The notes: generated by a model from the letters alone, not told the origin. A stretch of DNA of 11,849 nt from an uncultured Clostridia bacterium (GCA_947384015.1 CANDFN010000028.1:1-11849); one strand, 5' to 3'; positions 1-6,674 are shown, numbered from the stretch's first letter. Numbers and translations: made by a program.

Positions 1-387
1 GTTAAGGTTAATGGCCAAGATATTCAAATTATTAATGTCCATGGAGTGTGGAATAAAGACAAAACAGATGACGAAAGAACTCTTGCACAATCAAAATTCA
101 TTTTATCTCAAGTAAGAAAAGATTTACCTTGTATTTTGGTTGGAGATTTCAATTCACAGCCTACTACGAAAAGCATTAAGATGATTGATAAAAAATTCCG
201 TAATCTTATAAAAGAATATGGAATAACCCGCACTCGCCCAACCTTTGATGATGGACTTGATGTTGGTGATATTGTTTGCGATTATATTTTTGTAAACAAC
301 AAAGTAAAAGTTAATAATTTTATTGTTTCTAAACAAGTCGTTTCTGACCACTTAGCATTAATTTTAGACTTTGACATAAAAGAATAA
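1..387 (+). CDS. Endonuclease/exonuclease/phosphatase family protein, C-terminal part (5' end outside window)
   Basis: The reading frame is open from base 1, so the start lies upstream of the window; 128 residues are visible. Three signatures of the metal-dependent endonuclease/exonuclease/phosphatase (DNase I-like) fold appear in the expected order: an N-x-H strand end (NVHG, visible residues 12-15), GDFN (48-51), whose Asp and Asn belong to the active site, and the C-terminal SDH (115-117) with the catalytic His, preceded by DYIFV. Members hydrolyse phosphodiester or phosphomonoester bonds in nucleic acids, inositol phosphates or lipids; the visible part does not show which. It is transcribed with the next gene, 9 nt downstream. 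No signal peptide can be judged because the N-terminus is missing. The family call is firm, the substrate unknown. An internal GTG at 46 is only a frame-internal codon, not the start. Confidence 0.88.
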   Translation, partial: VKVNGQDIQIINVHGVWNKDKTDDERTLAQSKFILSQVRKDLPCILVGDFNSQPTTKSIKMIDKKFRNLIKEYGITRTRPTFDDGLDVGDIVCDYIFVNNKVKVNNFIVSKQVVSDHLALILDFDIKE

Positions 388-396
388 CAAGGATAT

Positions 397-867
397 ATGA
401 ATTACTTAGATTTAGAAAATAATATTATAAAAGCTTTAGAAAATGCCATGATTTGCAGTTTTGCCACAGTCAACAAAAAAGGTGAAGTATCAGCTAGAAA
501 TATGACAATTGTAAATGATGGACTAAAAATTTATCTTCAAACTGATAATACTTTTGACAAAATTAAAGACATAAAAGAAAATCAAAACATAGCAATAAAT
601 TTTGGTGCATATTCAATTAAAGGCAAAGCCAAAATTGTTGGTCATCCAACCATTAACCAAACATATATAGACAAAATGAAAGTTAAGCATGAATATACTT
701 ATAAACACTATACCAATTTAGCAAACGAGGTATTAATTGAAATTACCCCTTTTTCTGCTAAAGTTTGGGGAATTGATTTTGAAAAAAAGATAGAAAATCA
801 AGAAACAATTACTGAAGTTAATTTTATTAATAAAACTTATAAAACCACAGTTTGCGACAAGATGTAA
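397..867 (+). CDS. Pyridoxamine 5'-phosphate oxidase-like split-barrel flavin-binding protein
   Basis: A 156-residue soluble protein. Residues ~5-125 follow the pattern of the FMN-binding split barrel of the PNPOx-like superfamily: an N-terminal helix ending in ICSFATVNKKGEVSAR, then strands LKIYLQTD and a helix rich in Lys with NQNIAINF, where the flavin phosphate and isoalloxazine are usually held. Residues ~126-156 form a short polar tail. Small relatives bind FMN, F420 or haem and act as reductases or remain uncharacterised, so an enzymatic activity is not assigned; it is not a true PdxH, which is longer and has a conserved C-terminal motif. An AAGGA at 389-393 precedes the ATG closely. 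It is the last gene of the plus-strand unit; its stop codon lies inside the terminator hairpin. Confidence 0.8.
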   Translation: MNYLDLENNIIKALENAMICSFATVNKKGEVSARNMTIVNDGLKIYLQTDNTFDKIKDIKENQNIAINFGAYSIKGKAKIVGHPTINQTYIDKMKVKHEYTYKHYTNLANEVLIEITPFSAKVWGIDFEKKIENQETITEVNFINKTYKTTVCDKM

Positions 868-899
868 AAAAGAAGGTTACACCCCTTCTTTTTTTACAT
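862..899. terminator. Bidirectional intrinsic terminator shared by convergent genes
   Basis: The left arm at 862-876 (ATGTAAAAAAGAAGG) pairs with 884-899 with a single bulged T, leaving a 7-nt loop at 877-883. The GAAGG/CCTTC core is flanked by an A-run on the left and a T-run on the right, so each strand gives a stem followed by a U-tract. The stop of the plus-strand flavin protein (865-867) lies in the left arm and the stop of the minus-strand S1 protein (877-879) in the loop. Confidence 0.85.
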
Positions 900-1884
900 T
901 GGTTATTATGTTTAATTTATGTTGTTCTTTATTTATGTTAGATAAATAGCCTTTTACCCTAGAATGCAATTTATACAAATGATGCGTTGCAACATTTGCC
1001 TTGTCCGAATTTTCTCTAGTTATTGCAAGTGCAGTAAGACCATTGTCTAATTTTATAACAGCCCCAATAGGTAGTATTTTAACAATCTCTCCTTCTACCT
1101 CGTCCCCCAAATTTAAGGAGGTAAAAATTTCATCTTGAGGGTTTGCTTGAAGTTGCTTTAAGCCTACGTCAACTCTAGAATAATCGGTGTTAAAATACAA
1201 CACTTTAAATGTATATTTATTATTTAGTTCTATAACTTCCTTTATAGAATTAATTCGGTTATAACTAGCATCATTAATAGACAGCTTTGCCTTTGCTCCG
1301 TTTACAAGCATTACAAGCGCATATTTATCTTCTATCTTTATAACAGTTCCTTCTATTTCTTGCCCTATTTCTATAGGTTCTATTTTGTTGCTTTCTAAAA
1401 GTTTTGTGCTACAAAGAATTGACTTTTTTATATTATCTAATTCTATTACAACAGCTTCTATTTCACGTCCGTTAAAATCCTTTTTGTTTGCAAATTCTTG
1501 TGCTGTGCATTGAGAATATGGCAAGAACACTCTATAACCCATAAACTCTCCAATTACGCCAGAATTGTTAATTTCTCCAACTTTAAAAGTAAGGACACTG
1601 CCCACTTTTAAACTCTTTAACTTTTCTTTATCTGCTATGGCTTTATTAACACCTGCATGTGTTAAAACCAAACAACCTTTGTCATCAATCTTTCCGGTTA
1701 CCATAACAAGTATTGCATCCCCAAGTTTAAAAGCACTGTCTAATTCTTCTTTAGGGAAAACTCCTTCTTTTAATCCACCCAAAGCAACAACAACTTCTTT
1801 TTCGCCGATCATAACAATAGTTCCTGTTATGATATCTCCTCTATTATATTGTGTCATATTAATATTAAAATCTGTCATCTTCAT
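877..1884 (-). CDS. S1 RNA-binding domain protein, ribosomal protein S1-like (four S1 repeats)
   Basis: A 335-residue protein made almost entirely of four OB-fold S1 repeats at about residues 13-77, 92-163, 171-244 and 258-328. Each begins with a G-(D/S/Q)-x-(I/V/L) strand such as RGDIITGTIV and LGDEVEGEIV. S1 repeats bind single-stranded RNA; four-repeat proteins of this kind in Firmicutes are annotated as ribosomal protein S1 homologues and probably aid mRNA handling on or near the 30S subunit. The repeats are diverged and the 30S role is inferred. The start at 1884 has AGGAGAT (1891-1897) at good spacing; the TAATG junction shares one base with the plsC stop, so translation is probably coupled. 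In many Clostridia this position is an ispH-rpsA fusion or pair; here no IspH is attached. The last residues (VKKEGV) are encoded by the terminator hairpin. Confidence 0.85.
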   Translation of the reverse strand: MKMTDFNINMTQYNRGDIITGTIVMIGEKEVVVALGGLKEGVFPKEELDSAFKLGDAILVMVTGKIDDKGCLVLTHAGVNKAIADKEKLKSLKVGSVLTFKVGEINNSGVIGEFMGYRVFLPYSQCTAQEFANKKDFNGREIEAVVIELDNIKKSILCSTKLLESNKIEPIEIGQEIEGTVIKIEDKYALVMLVNGAKAKLSINDASYNRINSIKEVIELNNKYTFKVLYFNTDYSRVDVGLKQLQANPQDEIFTSLNLGDEVEGEIVKILPIGAVIKLDNGLTALAITRENSDKANVATHHLYKLHSRVKGYLSNINKEQHKLNIITNVKKEGV

Positions 1885-2534
1885 TACGCCATCTCCTGTT
1901 GTTTTATTGCCTTTTTTGACACTTTTATCTTTTCTTTTTTTACAGAATTTTCTTCTATTAAAGCATTCATTTTTTCTATTATAAGGTTAGAAAATTCTTC
2001 CAAATAATCTTTATCTTTTTTTCTTGTAACATCTGGATAAATAGGTTTACCTATATATAGTTTTGTGCGACGGAAAATTTTTATTTTTCTATCAAACATC
2101 ATTGGAATAACTGGCGTGCCTGTTCTTATGCTAAACATTGCCACACCCTCTTTTGCAGTGCCGTCCTCAATCTTAACAGTTTTTGCACGTGTGCCTTGTG
2201 GGAAAATCATAATATTTTGTTTTTTATTTATTGCAGAAAATACCTTTTTTATAGCAAAAGTATCTGCACTGCCTCTATCTACTCTAATTGCACCTAAACC
2301 ATCCATACATTTGCTTAAAAATTTATTTTTATACAACTCTTTTTTTGCTAAGATTCTGTGCTTTTTATTAAAAATTATGTCTATCATAATTGGGTCCATA
2401 TTGGACATATGATTACAAGCAATAATGTAATTTTGGCCCTTTAAACTTTTATAATTCTGTTTACCTATCTTCTTTATAGGAAAAAATAAAGTGCATGGTA
2501 TAATTAATATAGCAATAGCAATATAAAACAACAT
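1884..2534 (-). CDS. plsC: 1-acyl-sn-glycerol-3-phosphate acyltransferase (PlsC family)
   Basis: A membrane-associated acyltransferase that transfers an acyl chain to position 2 of lysophosphatidic acid to give phosphatidic acid. With the start at 2534 the protein is 216 residues. It has an N-terminal hydrophobic segment (~1-19), the catalytic H-x4-D box NHMSNMD (H42, D47), motif II GAIRVDRG (81-88), motif III FPQGTR (111-116) and motif IV VIPM. Motif III normally reads FPEGTR; the Glu-to-Gln change is real in the sequence. The frame is open upstream to 2612, but that would overlap the flavoprotein gene by 68 nt without a ribosome site, whereas AGGA at 2540-2543 sits 5 nt before ATG 2534. The C-terminus is a Lys-rich tail. 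It lies between the flavoprotein gene and the S1 gene; cytidylate kinase, often located here in Clostridia, is absent. Confidence 0.9.
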   Translation of the reverse strand: MLFYIAIAILIIPCTLFFPIKKIGKQNYKSLKGQNYIIACNHMSNMDPIMIDIIFNKKHRILAKKELYKNKFLSKCMDGLGAIRVDRGSADTFAIKKVFSAINKKQNIMIFPQGTRAKTVKIEDGTAKEGVAMFSIRTGTPVIPMMFDRKIKIFRRTKLYIGKPIYPDVTRKKDKDYLEEFSNLIIEKMNALIEENSVKKEKIKVSKKAIKQQEMA

Positions 2535-2539
2535 AAAAA

Positions 2540-2546
2540 TCCTTTT
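2540..2546 (-). promoter_or_regulatory. Ribosome binding site deciding the plsC start
   Basis: The minus strand reads AAAAGGA here, overlapping the stop codon of the upstream flavoprotein gene (2545-2547) and ending 5 nt before ATG 2534. This is the reason for preferring 2534 over upstream in-frame codons. Confidence 0.65.
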
Positions 2547-3789
2547 AATCCAACTTGTTTTTTGAGGCGATTGCAGCATTAACCCCAGCCAACACTCCTG
2601 TAGACCAAGCAATTTGCAAATTAAATCCGCCTGTTAAAGCGTCCACATCTAAAACCTCACCCGCAAAAAACAAATTCTTAACCAATTTACTTTGGCATGT
2701 CTTTGGGTCAACCTCTTTTACATCAACCCCACCAGAAGTAACAATTCCTACATTTATATTATCTAATGATTTTATAGAAAAGTCAAATTTTTTTAAGCCC
2801 AATATCAAAGTATTTCTTTCTTCCTTATTAATCTCGGCAAGTTTTTTATTGTTTAATTTTGTTTTCATTATAAAATAATCTATAATTTTAGAAGGCAATA
2901 AAGAATGTAAGTAATTTTTTAAATCTTTTTTTGCATTTTCAACAAATTCTCGTTTAAACTTTGCTTCTAACAAAGCCTCACTAAGGGCTGGTTTAAAATC
3001 TATATAAACCTTCACCCTACTTAAATTGTTTTTATTTATTAGGCTAGACATTGATAGAGCAATAGGCCCTGTTAGTGAATTGTAAGTGAACAATAAATCT
3101 CCAAACTGGCTATATTTTTTATTTTCAATTACAGCACTTAAAGTTACATTTCTTAAACTTAAACCGTTTAAGCTAGACACATCTTCCTTTACAACTATTG
3201 AGCACAATGCAGGCTTGGGTTCTGCAATTTTATGACCAAACTGTTCTGCAATTTCATAGCCAAATCCAGTAGCGCCAGTGCCAGAATAGCTAAGACCTCC
3301 AGTTGCAACAATTAAACTATTACAAGTGTATTCAATCCCAGATTTACACAATATATTGAATTGCTGTTTTTGTCTATAAATCTTTTCTATTTCTGTATTT
3401 AAAGTTACTTTTACATTATTGTTGTTAAGGCAATTTACCAAAGTTTTTATAACATCACTACTTTTATCGCTTTCAGGGAAAACACGATTTCCGCGCTCTG
3501 TGCGTGTTTTTAACCCATTATTTTCAAAAAACTCAATAGTATTTTGTGCAGTAAAGTTATTAAGTGCACTAAACATAAATTTACTATTTGTAACAATATT
3601 GTTAAGATGTGTTTCTACATCACTATTGTTCGTTAAATTACACTTACCTTTACCTGTTATATATATTTTTTTACCCAATTTTTCGTTATGTTCTATTATA
3701 GCAACTTTAGCACCTGTATATGCCGCATGAATTGCAGCCATCATCCCTGCAGCACCGCCCCCAATAACAATTACGTCATACTTATTCAT
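2545..3789 (-). CDS. HI0933-like / aminoacetone oxidase family FAD-dependent oxidoreductase
   Basis: A 414-residue flavoprotein of the HI0933/YhiN type, close to the usual family length. The N-terminal Rossmann FAD site is VIGGGAAGMMAA (about residues 8-19). It is followed by the family-typical GKKIYITGKGKCNLTN (about 39-54), VATGGLSYSGTG in the middle, and the C-terminal FAD-closing segment FFAGEVLDVDALTGGFN. These proteins are predicted NAD(P)/FAD oxidoreductases whose physiological substrate is not settled; the name aminoacetone oxidase is inherited and should not be taken as proven. The gene heads the probable flavoprotein-plsC-S1 operon; its stop is 10 nt before plsC. ATG 3789 is fixed by the Rossmann motif beginning at residue 8, but the upstream Shine-Dalgarno match is poor (GGTAG at best) and a TATAAT lies one base from the start codon. 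Confidence 0.92.
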   Translation of the reverse strand: MNKYDVIVIGGGAAGMMAAIHAAYTGAKVAIIEHNEKLGKKIYITGKGKCNLTNNSDVETHLNNIVTNSKFMFSALNNFTAQNTIEFFENNGLKTRTERGNRVFPESDKSSDVIKTLVNCLNNNNVKVTLNTEIEKIYRQKQQFNILCKSGIEYTCNSLIVATGGLSYSGTGATGFGYEIAEQFGHKIAEPKPALCSIVVKEDVSSLNGLSLRNVTLSAVIENKKYSQFGDLLFTYNSLTGPIALSMSSLINKNNLSRVKVYIDFKPALSEALLEAKFKREFVENAKKDLKNYLHSLLPSKIIDYFIMKTKLNNKKLAEINKEERNTLILGLKKFDFSIKSLDNINVGIVTSGGVDVKEVDPKTCQSKLVKNLFFAGEVLDVDALTGGFNLQIAWSTGVLAGVNAAIASKNKLD

Positions 3790-3795
3790 AATTAT

Positions 3796-3824
3796 AGTCT
3801 ACCACAAAACTGTTTTATTGTAAA
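3796..3824 (-). promoter_or_regulatory. Candidate SigA promoter of the flavoprotein-plsC-S1 operon
   Basis: On the minus strand TTTACA (3819-3824, five of six bases of the -35 consensus) is 17 nt from TAGACT (3796-3801, four of six), which is preceded by TGG like an extended -10. The start point would fall very close to ATG 3789, giving a short or absent leader. A perfect TATAAT at 3791-3796 overlaps it but lies too close to the start codon for a normal leader and has no -35 partner at 17 nt. It follows directly on the terminator of the upstream unit, which fits a new transcription start. Confidence 0.4.
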
Positions 3825-3826
3825 TA

Positions 3827-3851
3827 AAAAAAGTGAGTTAATCACTTTTTT
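3827..3851 (-). terminator. Intrinsic terminator after rluB
   Basis: On the minus strand a ten-base stem (AAAAAAGTGA with TCACTTTTTT) closes a 5-nt loop and is followed by a U-rich run TTTTTTTATTT. The rluB stop codon TGA (3842-3844) is the 3' end of the first arm. It separates the rluB unit from the flavoprotein operon. Confidence 0.82.
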
Positions 3852-4552
3852 AATCTATTTAAAAACTTAATTTCTTTTGCAGTTAATTCTTTATATTCTC
3901 CTCTTGAAAGACCTCCCAAACGGATTTCGCCTATTGCCACTCTTTTTAAAAACTTAACCGAGCAGCCAACGGCCTCAATCATTTTTCTTATTTGGCGGTT
4001 TTTACCTTCAGTTATGGTTAATTGCACTTTACAAGCGTTTTCGTTTGCTTCTAATAACTGAACACTACACGGTTTAGTTGTATAGCCATCTATTTCCACA
4101 CCTGTAGACAACTGCTTTATCTCCGCTTTACCAATAACACCTTCCACATTTGCAATATAAGTTTTTTCTACATTACTACTAGGCTTTGTTAAAATATTAG
4201 CAAGCTCTCCATCATTAGTTAAAAGCAACAAACCTTCGGTATCATAATCTAGCCTACCAACAGGATATACTCTTGTGTGAACAGCTCGCATTAAATCCAT
4301 TACCGTTTTTCTGTTTTTATCATCAGCCGCGGTTGTAACATAACCCTTTGGCTTATGAAGTTTATAATAAACATAGTTTTGATTTACTTTGATTGGTCTA
4401 TTATCACAAGAAACAATATCCGTTTCTTTAACATCAGTAAAAAGCAAGGTGCACACCTTACCATTTACCTTTATTTTACCTGACGTAATCAATTCCTCAA
4501 CCTTGCGTCGGCTTCCTAAACCAGCTTGCGCTAAAAATTTGTTAATTCTCAT
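3842..4552 (-). CDS. rluB: 23S rRNA pseudouridine synthase, RluB/RsuA family
   Basis: A 236-residue enzyme that isomerises a specific uridine of large-subunit rRNA to pseudouridine. An S4 RNA-binding domain covers ~1-48 (MRINKFLAQAGLGSRR opens it), followed by the RsuA/RluB/E/F catalytic domain with the KPKGY strand (67-71), the catalytic motif GRLDYDTEGLL with Asp102, and the late NRQIRKM motif. Length and motif order fit RluB of Firmicutes; distinction from RsuA or RluE paralogues rests on gene context, so the exact target uridine is inferred. The frame is open to an ATG at 4579, but S4 domains of this family begin with M-R-I/L-N-K, which is ATG 4552; this start overlaps the carboxypeptidase stop by 11 nt, with GGGAAG upstream. 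It is the last gene of the DUF2953-ytfJ-dac-rluB group. Confidence 0.9.
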   Translation of the reverse strand: MRINKFLAQAGLGSRRKVEELITSGKIKVNGKVCTLLFTDVKETDIVSCDNRPIKVNQNYVYYKLHKPKGYVTTAADDKNRKTVMDLMRAVHTRVYPVGRLDYDTEGLLLLTNDGELANILTKPSSNVEKTYIANVEGVIGKAEIKQLSTGVEIDGYTTKPCSVQLLEANENACKVQLTITEGKNRQIRKMIEAVGCSVKFLKRVAIGEIRLGGLSRGEYKELTAKEIKFLNRLKK

Positions 4553-5693
4553 TAAATTTTTCTTCCCATAATAGTTCACTAACAGTTAATGTATTGCTAT
4601 CAATTAGTTTATCTATTTTATTAATTGTAAACAATTTTAAACTTTTTAGCAAGCGATTATCAAGAGAAATATCAATTTTACCCACCTCGCTACCTGCATG
4701 TGCATTATCTAAGCACACTTTATATTCAAGTTTTAATTTGTCAAACTCATTTTCTTGTAAAGGATATTCAAAATCCTCATCAGTATATAAATACAATCTT
4801 GCATCTTGTTCATTTATATGGTATTCGTTATAAATTTCTTTATCTTTATCTATAATCTTAACCTTATTATAAGCTTTATAACTTGTATTTAACAATTCGG
4901 TGCTTTCCTCAAACATTGGCCCGCAATTTAGCACTACACATATTGTTGTAAATCCATCACGTTCACAAGCGCTTACTAAGCATCTACCCGCCTTATTAGT
5001 AAAACCTGTTTTTACACCACAACAACCATCCAAACTTGTTAACAATCTATTTTTATTAGTAAGATATCTTTTTTCACTTTTATTGGTTGCCTCTATTTGA
5101 TATGTTTTACTTGATACAATCTCTTTAAAGATTGGATTGTTTAAAGCATAACCTGTAATAAGCGCTAGGTCGTAAGCTGTTGTATAATGATTAGGATTAT
5201 CTAATCCATGCGGATTTGCAAAGTTAGAGTTTGTTGCACCTATTTTTTTTGCAAGGCTATTCATTTTTTCAGTAAAACCTTCTATACTACCACCAACATG
5301 ATACGCCAACGCTGTAGCGGCATCATTACCACTGCGAAGCATTAATCCATATAATAAATCTTTTACACTTAAAGTTTCATCTTTCCTTAAATATATAGAA
5401 GTTCCTTCCACGCCTATAGACGCATCATCTACAGTTATTAATTCATCTAAATTATTACAATTTTGCAAAACTGTTATTGCAGTCATAATTTTTGTAGTAG
5501 AAGCCATAGGTAGCTTTTCTGTTTCGTTTTTACAATACAAAATTCTTCCGCTATCCTTTTCTATTACACACATAGCTTTAGCACTACTACCAACAGCAGA
5601 CAAGGTAGTTATATTTATATTAAAACAACAAACAATTGCTGCTAAAATTAAAACAGGTATTATAATATACCCTAATTTCTTTAGGCATTTCAT
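4542..5693 (-). CDS. dacF: D-alanyl-D-alanine carboxypeptidase, DacF/DacB type (peptidase S11)
   Basis: A 383-residue penicillin-binding protein that removes the terminal D-Ala of peptidoglycan pentapeptides outside the membrane. The N-terminus has Lys residues then a hydrophobic stretch (~9-24), acting as a signal peptide or uncleaved anchor. All three catalytic motifs are present: S-x-x-K (S65-TT-K68), S-G-N (121-123) and K-T-G (228-230). After the transpeptidase-like domain (~35-255) comes a polar β-rich C-terminal region. No clear hydrophobic C-terminal anchor helix is visible, unlike many low-molecular-weight PBPs. The start overlaps the ytfJ stop as ATGA, with CGGAG upstream, and the end overlaps rluB by 11 nt. 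In spore formers DacF adjusts cross-linking of the spore cortex; the position next to a GerW-type gene supports this name, but a vegetative DacA-like role is possible. Confidence 0.9.
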   Translation of the reverse strand: MKCLKKLGYIIIPVLILAAIVCCFNINITTLSAVGSSAKAMCVIEKDSGRILYCKNETEKLPMASTTKIMTAITVLQNCNNLDELITVDDASIGVEGTSIYLRKDETLSVKDLLYGLMLRSGNDAATALAYHVGGSIEGFTEKMNSLAKKIGATNSNFANPHGLDNPNHYTTAYDLALITGYALNNPIFKEIVSSKTYQIEATNKSEKRYLTNKNRLLTSLDGCCGVKTGFTNKAGRCLVSACERDGFTTICVVLNCGPMFEESTELLNTSYKAYNKVKIIDKDKEIYNEYHINEQDARLYLYTDEDFEYPLQENEFDKLKLEYKVCLDNAHAGSEVGKIDISLDNRLLKSLKLFTINKIDKLIDSNTLTVSELLWEEKFNEN

Positions 5694-6085
5694 TTCTGTT
5701 GCTCCGCAAATTTTTTAAGCACTTCGGTTGCGTTCTTTATTAAACCCATAAATGCAGTAGATTTGTCTGCATGAATAATTTTAAACTTATTATCTTTAAC
5801 CACAAAAAATCCTATAGGCGACACTGTAAAGCCACCACCCGTTCCACCGGCCATTGGAAAGTCTGCTGAATTACGTTTGGCGTTAAGATCGTTATATTCG
5901 CCGCCTCCAGCAACAAACCCAACACTAACTTTAGAAATTGGTATTATTGTGCTGTTATCTGGCATTGTAATTGCATTACCAACAACGCAATTAACATCAA
6001 TAAGACTTCTAACTTTATCTAGCGACACTTTTACAAGCGACTCTATTTTATTCCCTCCCAGATTTACTGAATCATACTTTTTCAT
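5690..6085 (-). CDS. ytfJ: GerW/YtfJ family sporulation-associated protein
   Basis: A 131-residue protein with the glycine-rich signature of the YtfJ/GerW family: VSVGFVAGGGEY in the middle, MAGGTGGGFTVSPIGFFVV after it, and an amphipathic N-terminal helix beginning KIESLVKVSLDKVRSLID. In Bacillus the homologue is made in the forespore and is needed for germination of spores; in Clostridia the gene commonly follows scpB and DUF2953, as here. Whether this organism sporulates cannot be told from one gene, because the family also occurs in non-sporulating relatives. ATG 6085 is chosen because GGGGG at 6090-6094 lies 4 nt upstream; an in-frame ATG at 6100 has no ribosome site. The start overlaps the DUF2953 end by 14 nt and the stop overlaps the carboxypeptidase start (ATGA), so the set is likely translationally coupled. 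Confidence 0.87.
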   Translation of the reverse strand: MKKYDSVNLGGNKIESLVKVSLDKVRSLIDVNCVVGNAITMPDNSTIIPISKVSVGFVAGGGEYNDLNAKRNSADFPMAGGTGGGFTVSPIGFFVVKDNKFKIIHADKSTAFMGLIKNATEVLKKFAEQQK

Positions 6086-6632
6086 ATTTCCCCCGTGCAT
6101 AAATGAATGTGTAAATAAATGTATAAATTAAATCAAAAACAGAAATTCTTATTGTATTTTTTATATGCATATTTAACACATCTTCATTGTATTTTGGCTC
6201 AACCTGAATAAAAATATGTGAAGATTTTTTATTATTTTTTAAACTACCGATTGCGCCTTTTGCTATAGCATCTATATAACCACAAACAACAGCTGTAACA
6301 CGAGCATCTAACACTATTCCAAAATTAGCCATAAAAGTTAAATCTAAAAACTGCTCTCTAAAATAAAGTTGGTTTATTAAACTTAAAAACCACACAAAAT
6401 TAAAGTTTTTATTTGAAATTTTTTCTTTTCTCTCTTTGGTTTTATGATTAATATAAATATAACCGTGCTTTATTCTTATCTTAAACTCAAATTTAAATTT
6501 ATTAAATATTTTAATTACAACTTCTCCGCGTAAACGCAAGATATTAAATTTAACATCAAACTGCACTAAAAAAGGATATATAAAACTAAGTATATTCATC
6601 ACTGTTGAAAACAAAAAAATAAGACGCCACAT
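6072..6632 (-). CDS. DUF2953 domain-containing membrane-anchored protein
   Basis: Up to 186 residues. A hydrophobic N-terminal segment (~4-23) is followed by strand-like stretches (FDVKFNILRLRGEVVIKIF), a Lys-rich linker (~60-73) and a C-terminal part containing FGIVLDARVTAVVCGYIDAI, the Gly/Asp-Ala/Thr pattern of DUF2953. Gene order scpB-DUF2953-ytfJ is the usual setting of this family in Clostridia and supports the call. The function is unknown; its constant link to ytfJ suggests a spore or envelope role. The start is uncertain: ATG 6632 gives a full membrane helix but lies in the loop of a terminator-like hairpin and has no ribosome site; ATG 6599 (175 residues) lies beyond the hairpin but also lacks a clear site and shortens the helix. 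The C-terminus has the short repeat IYTF-IYTF-IYAR. Confidence 0.72.
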   Translation of the reverse strand: MWRLIFLFSTVMNILSFIYPFLVQFDVKFNILRLRGEVVIKIFNKFKFEFKIRIKHGYIYINHKTKERKEKISNKNFNFVWFLSLINQLYFREQFLDLTFMANFGIVLDARVTAVVCGYIDAIAKGAIGSLKNNKKSSHIFIQVEPKYNEDVLNMHIKNTIRISVFDLIYTFIYTFIYARGKYEKV

Positions 6633-6652
6633 ATATGTAGTATCTTATTTTT
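6615..6652 (-). terminator. Terminator-like hairpin between scpB and the DUF2953 gene
   Basis: On the minus strand AAAAATAAGA pairs perfectly with TCTTATTTTT, and an inner stem CTACA/TGTGG closes a TATA loop, so nearly the whole 38-nt segment can fold. It is followed by a T-run with one G interruption. Reading the plus strand gives a similar structure, but no gene enters from that side. It probably ends or attenuates the S2P-scpA-scpB transcript, and it includes the most upstream possible start codon of DUF2953. Confidence 0.6.
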
Positions 6653-6674
6653 ATAAATTTTTATGTAACAGTTT

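Noticed and set aside
1565..1984. Open frame of 139 codons on the plus strand
   Set aside because: It is antisense to the S1 and plsC genes, shows only the hydrophobic composition expected from reversed codons, and has no ribosome site or recognisable domain.
2535..2612. N-terminal extension of PlsC to 2612
   Set aside because: The extra 26 residues overlap the end of the flavoprotein gene and have no ribosome site, while AGGA is well placed for ATG 2534.
5628..5631. Lipobox cysteine in the carboxypeptidase signal region (Cys22/Cys23)
   Set aside because: The residues before the Cys (Ile-Val) do not meet the small-residue requirement at -1, so a lipoprotein signal is not supported.
6086..6100. 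Upstream ATG of the YtfJ-like gene at 6100
   Set aside because: No ribosome site precedes it, while a GGGGG stretch lies just before ATG 6085.
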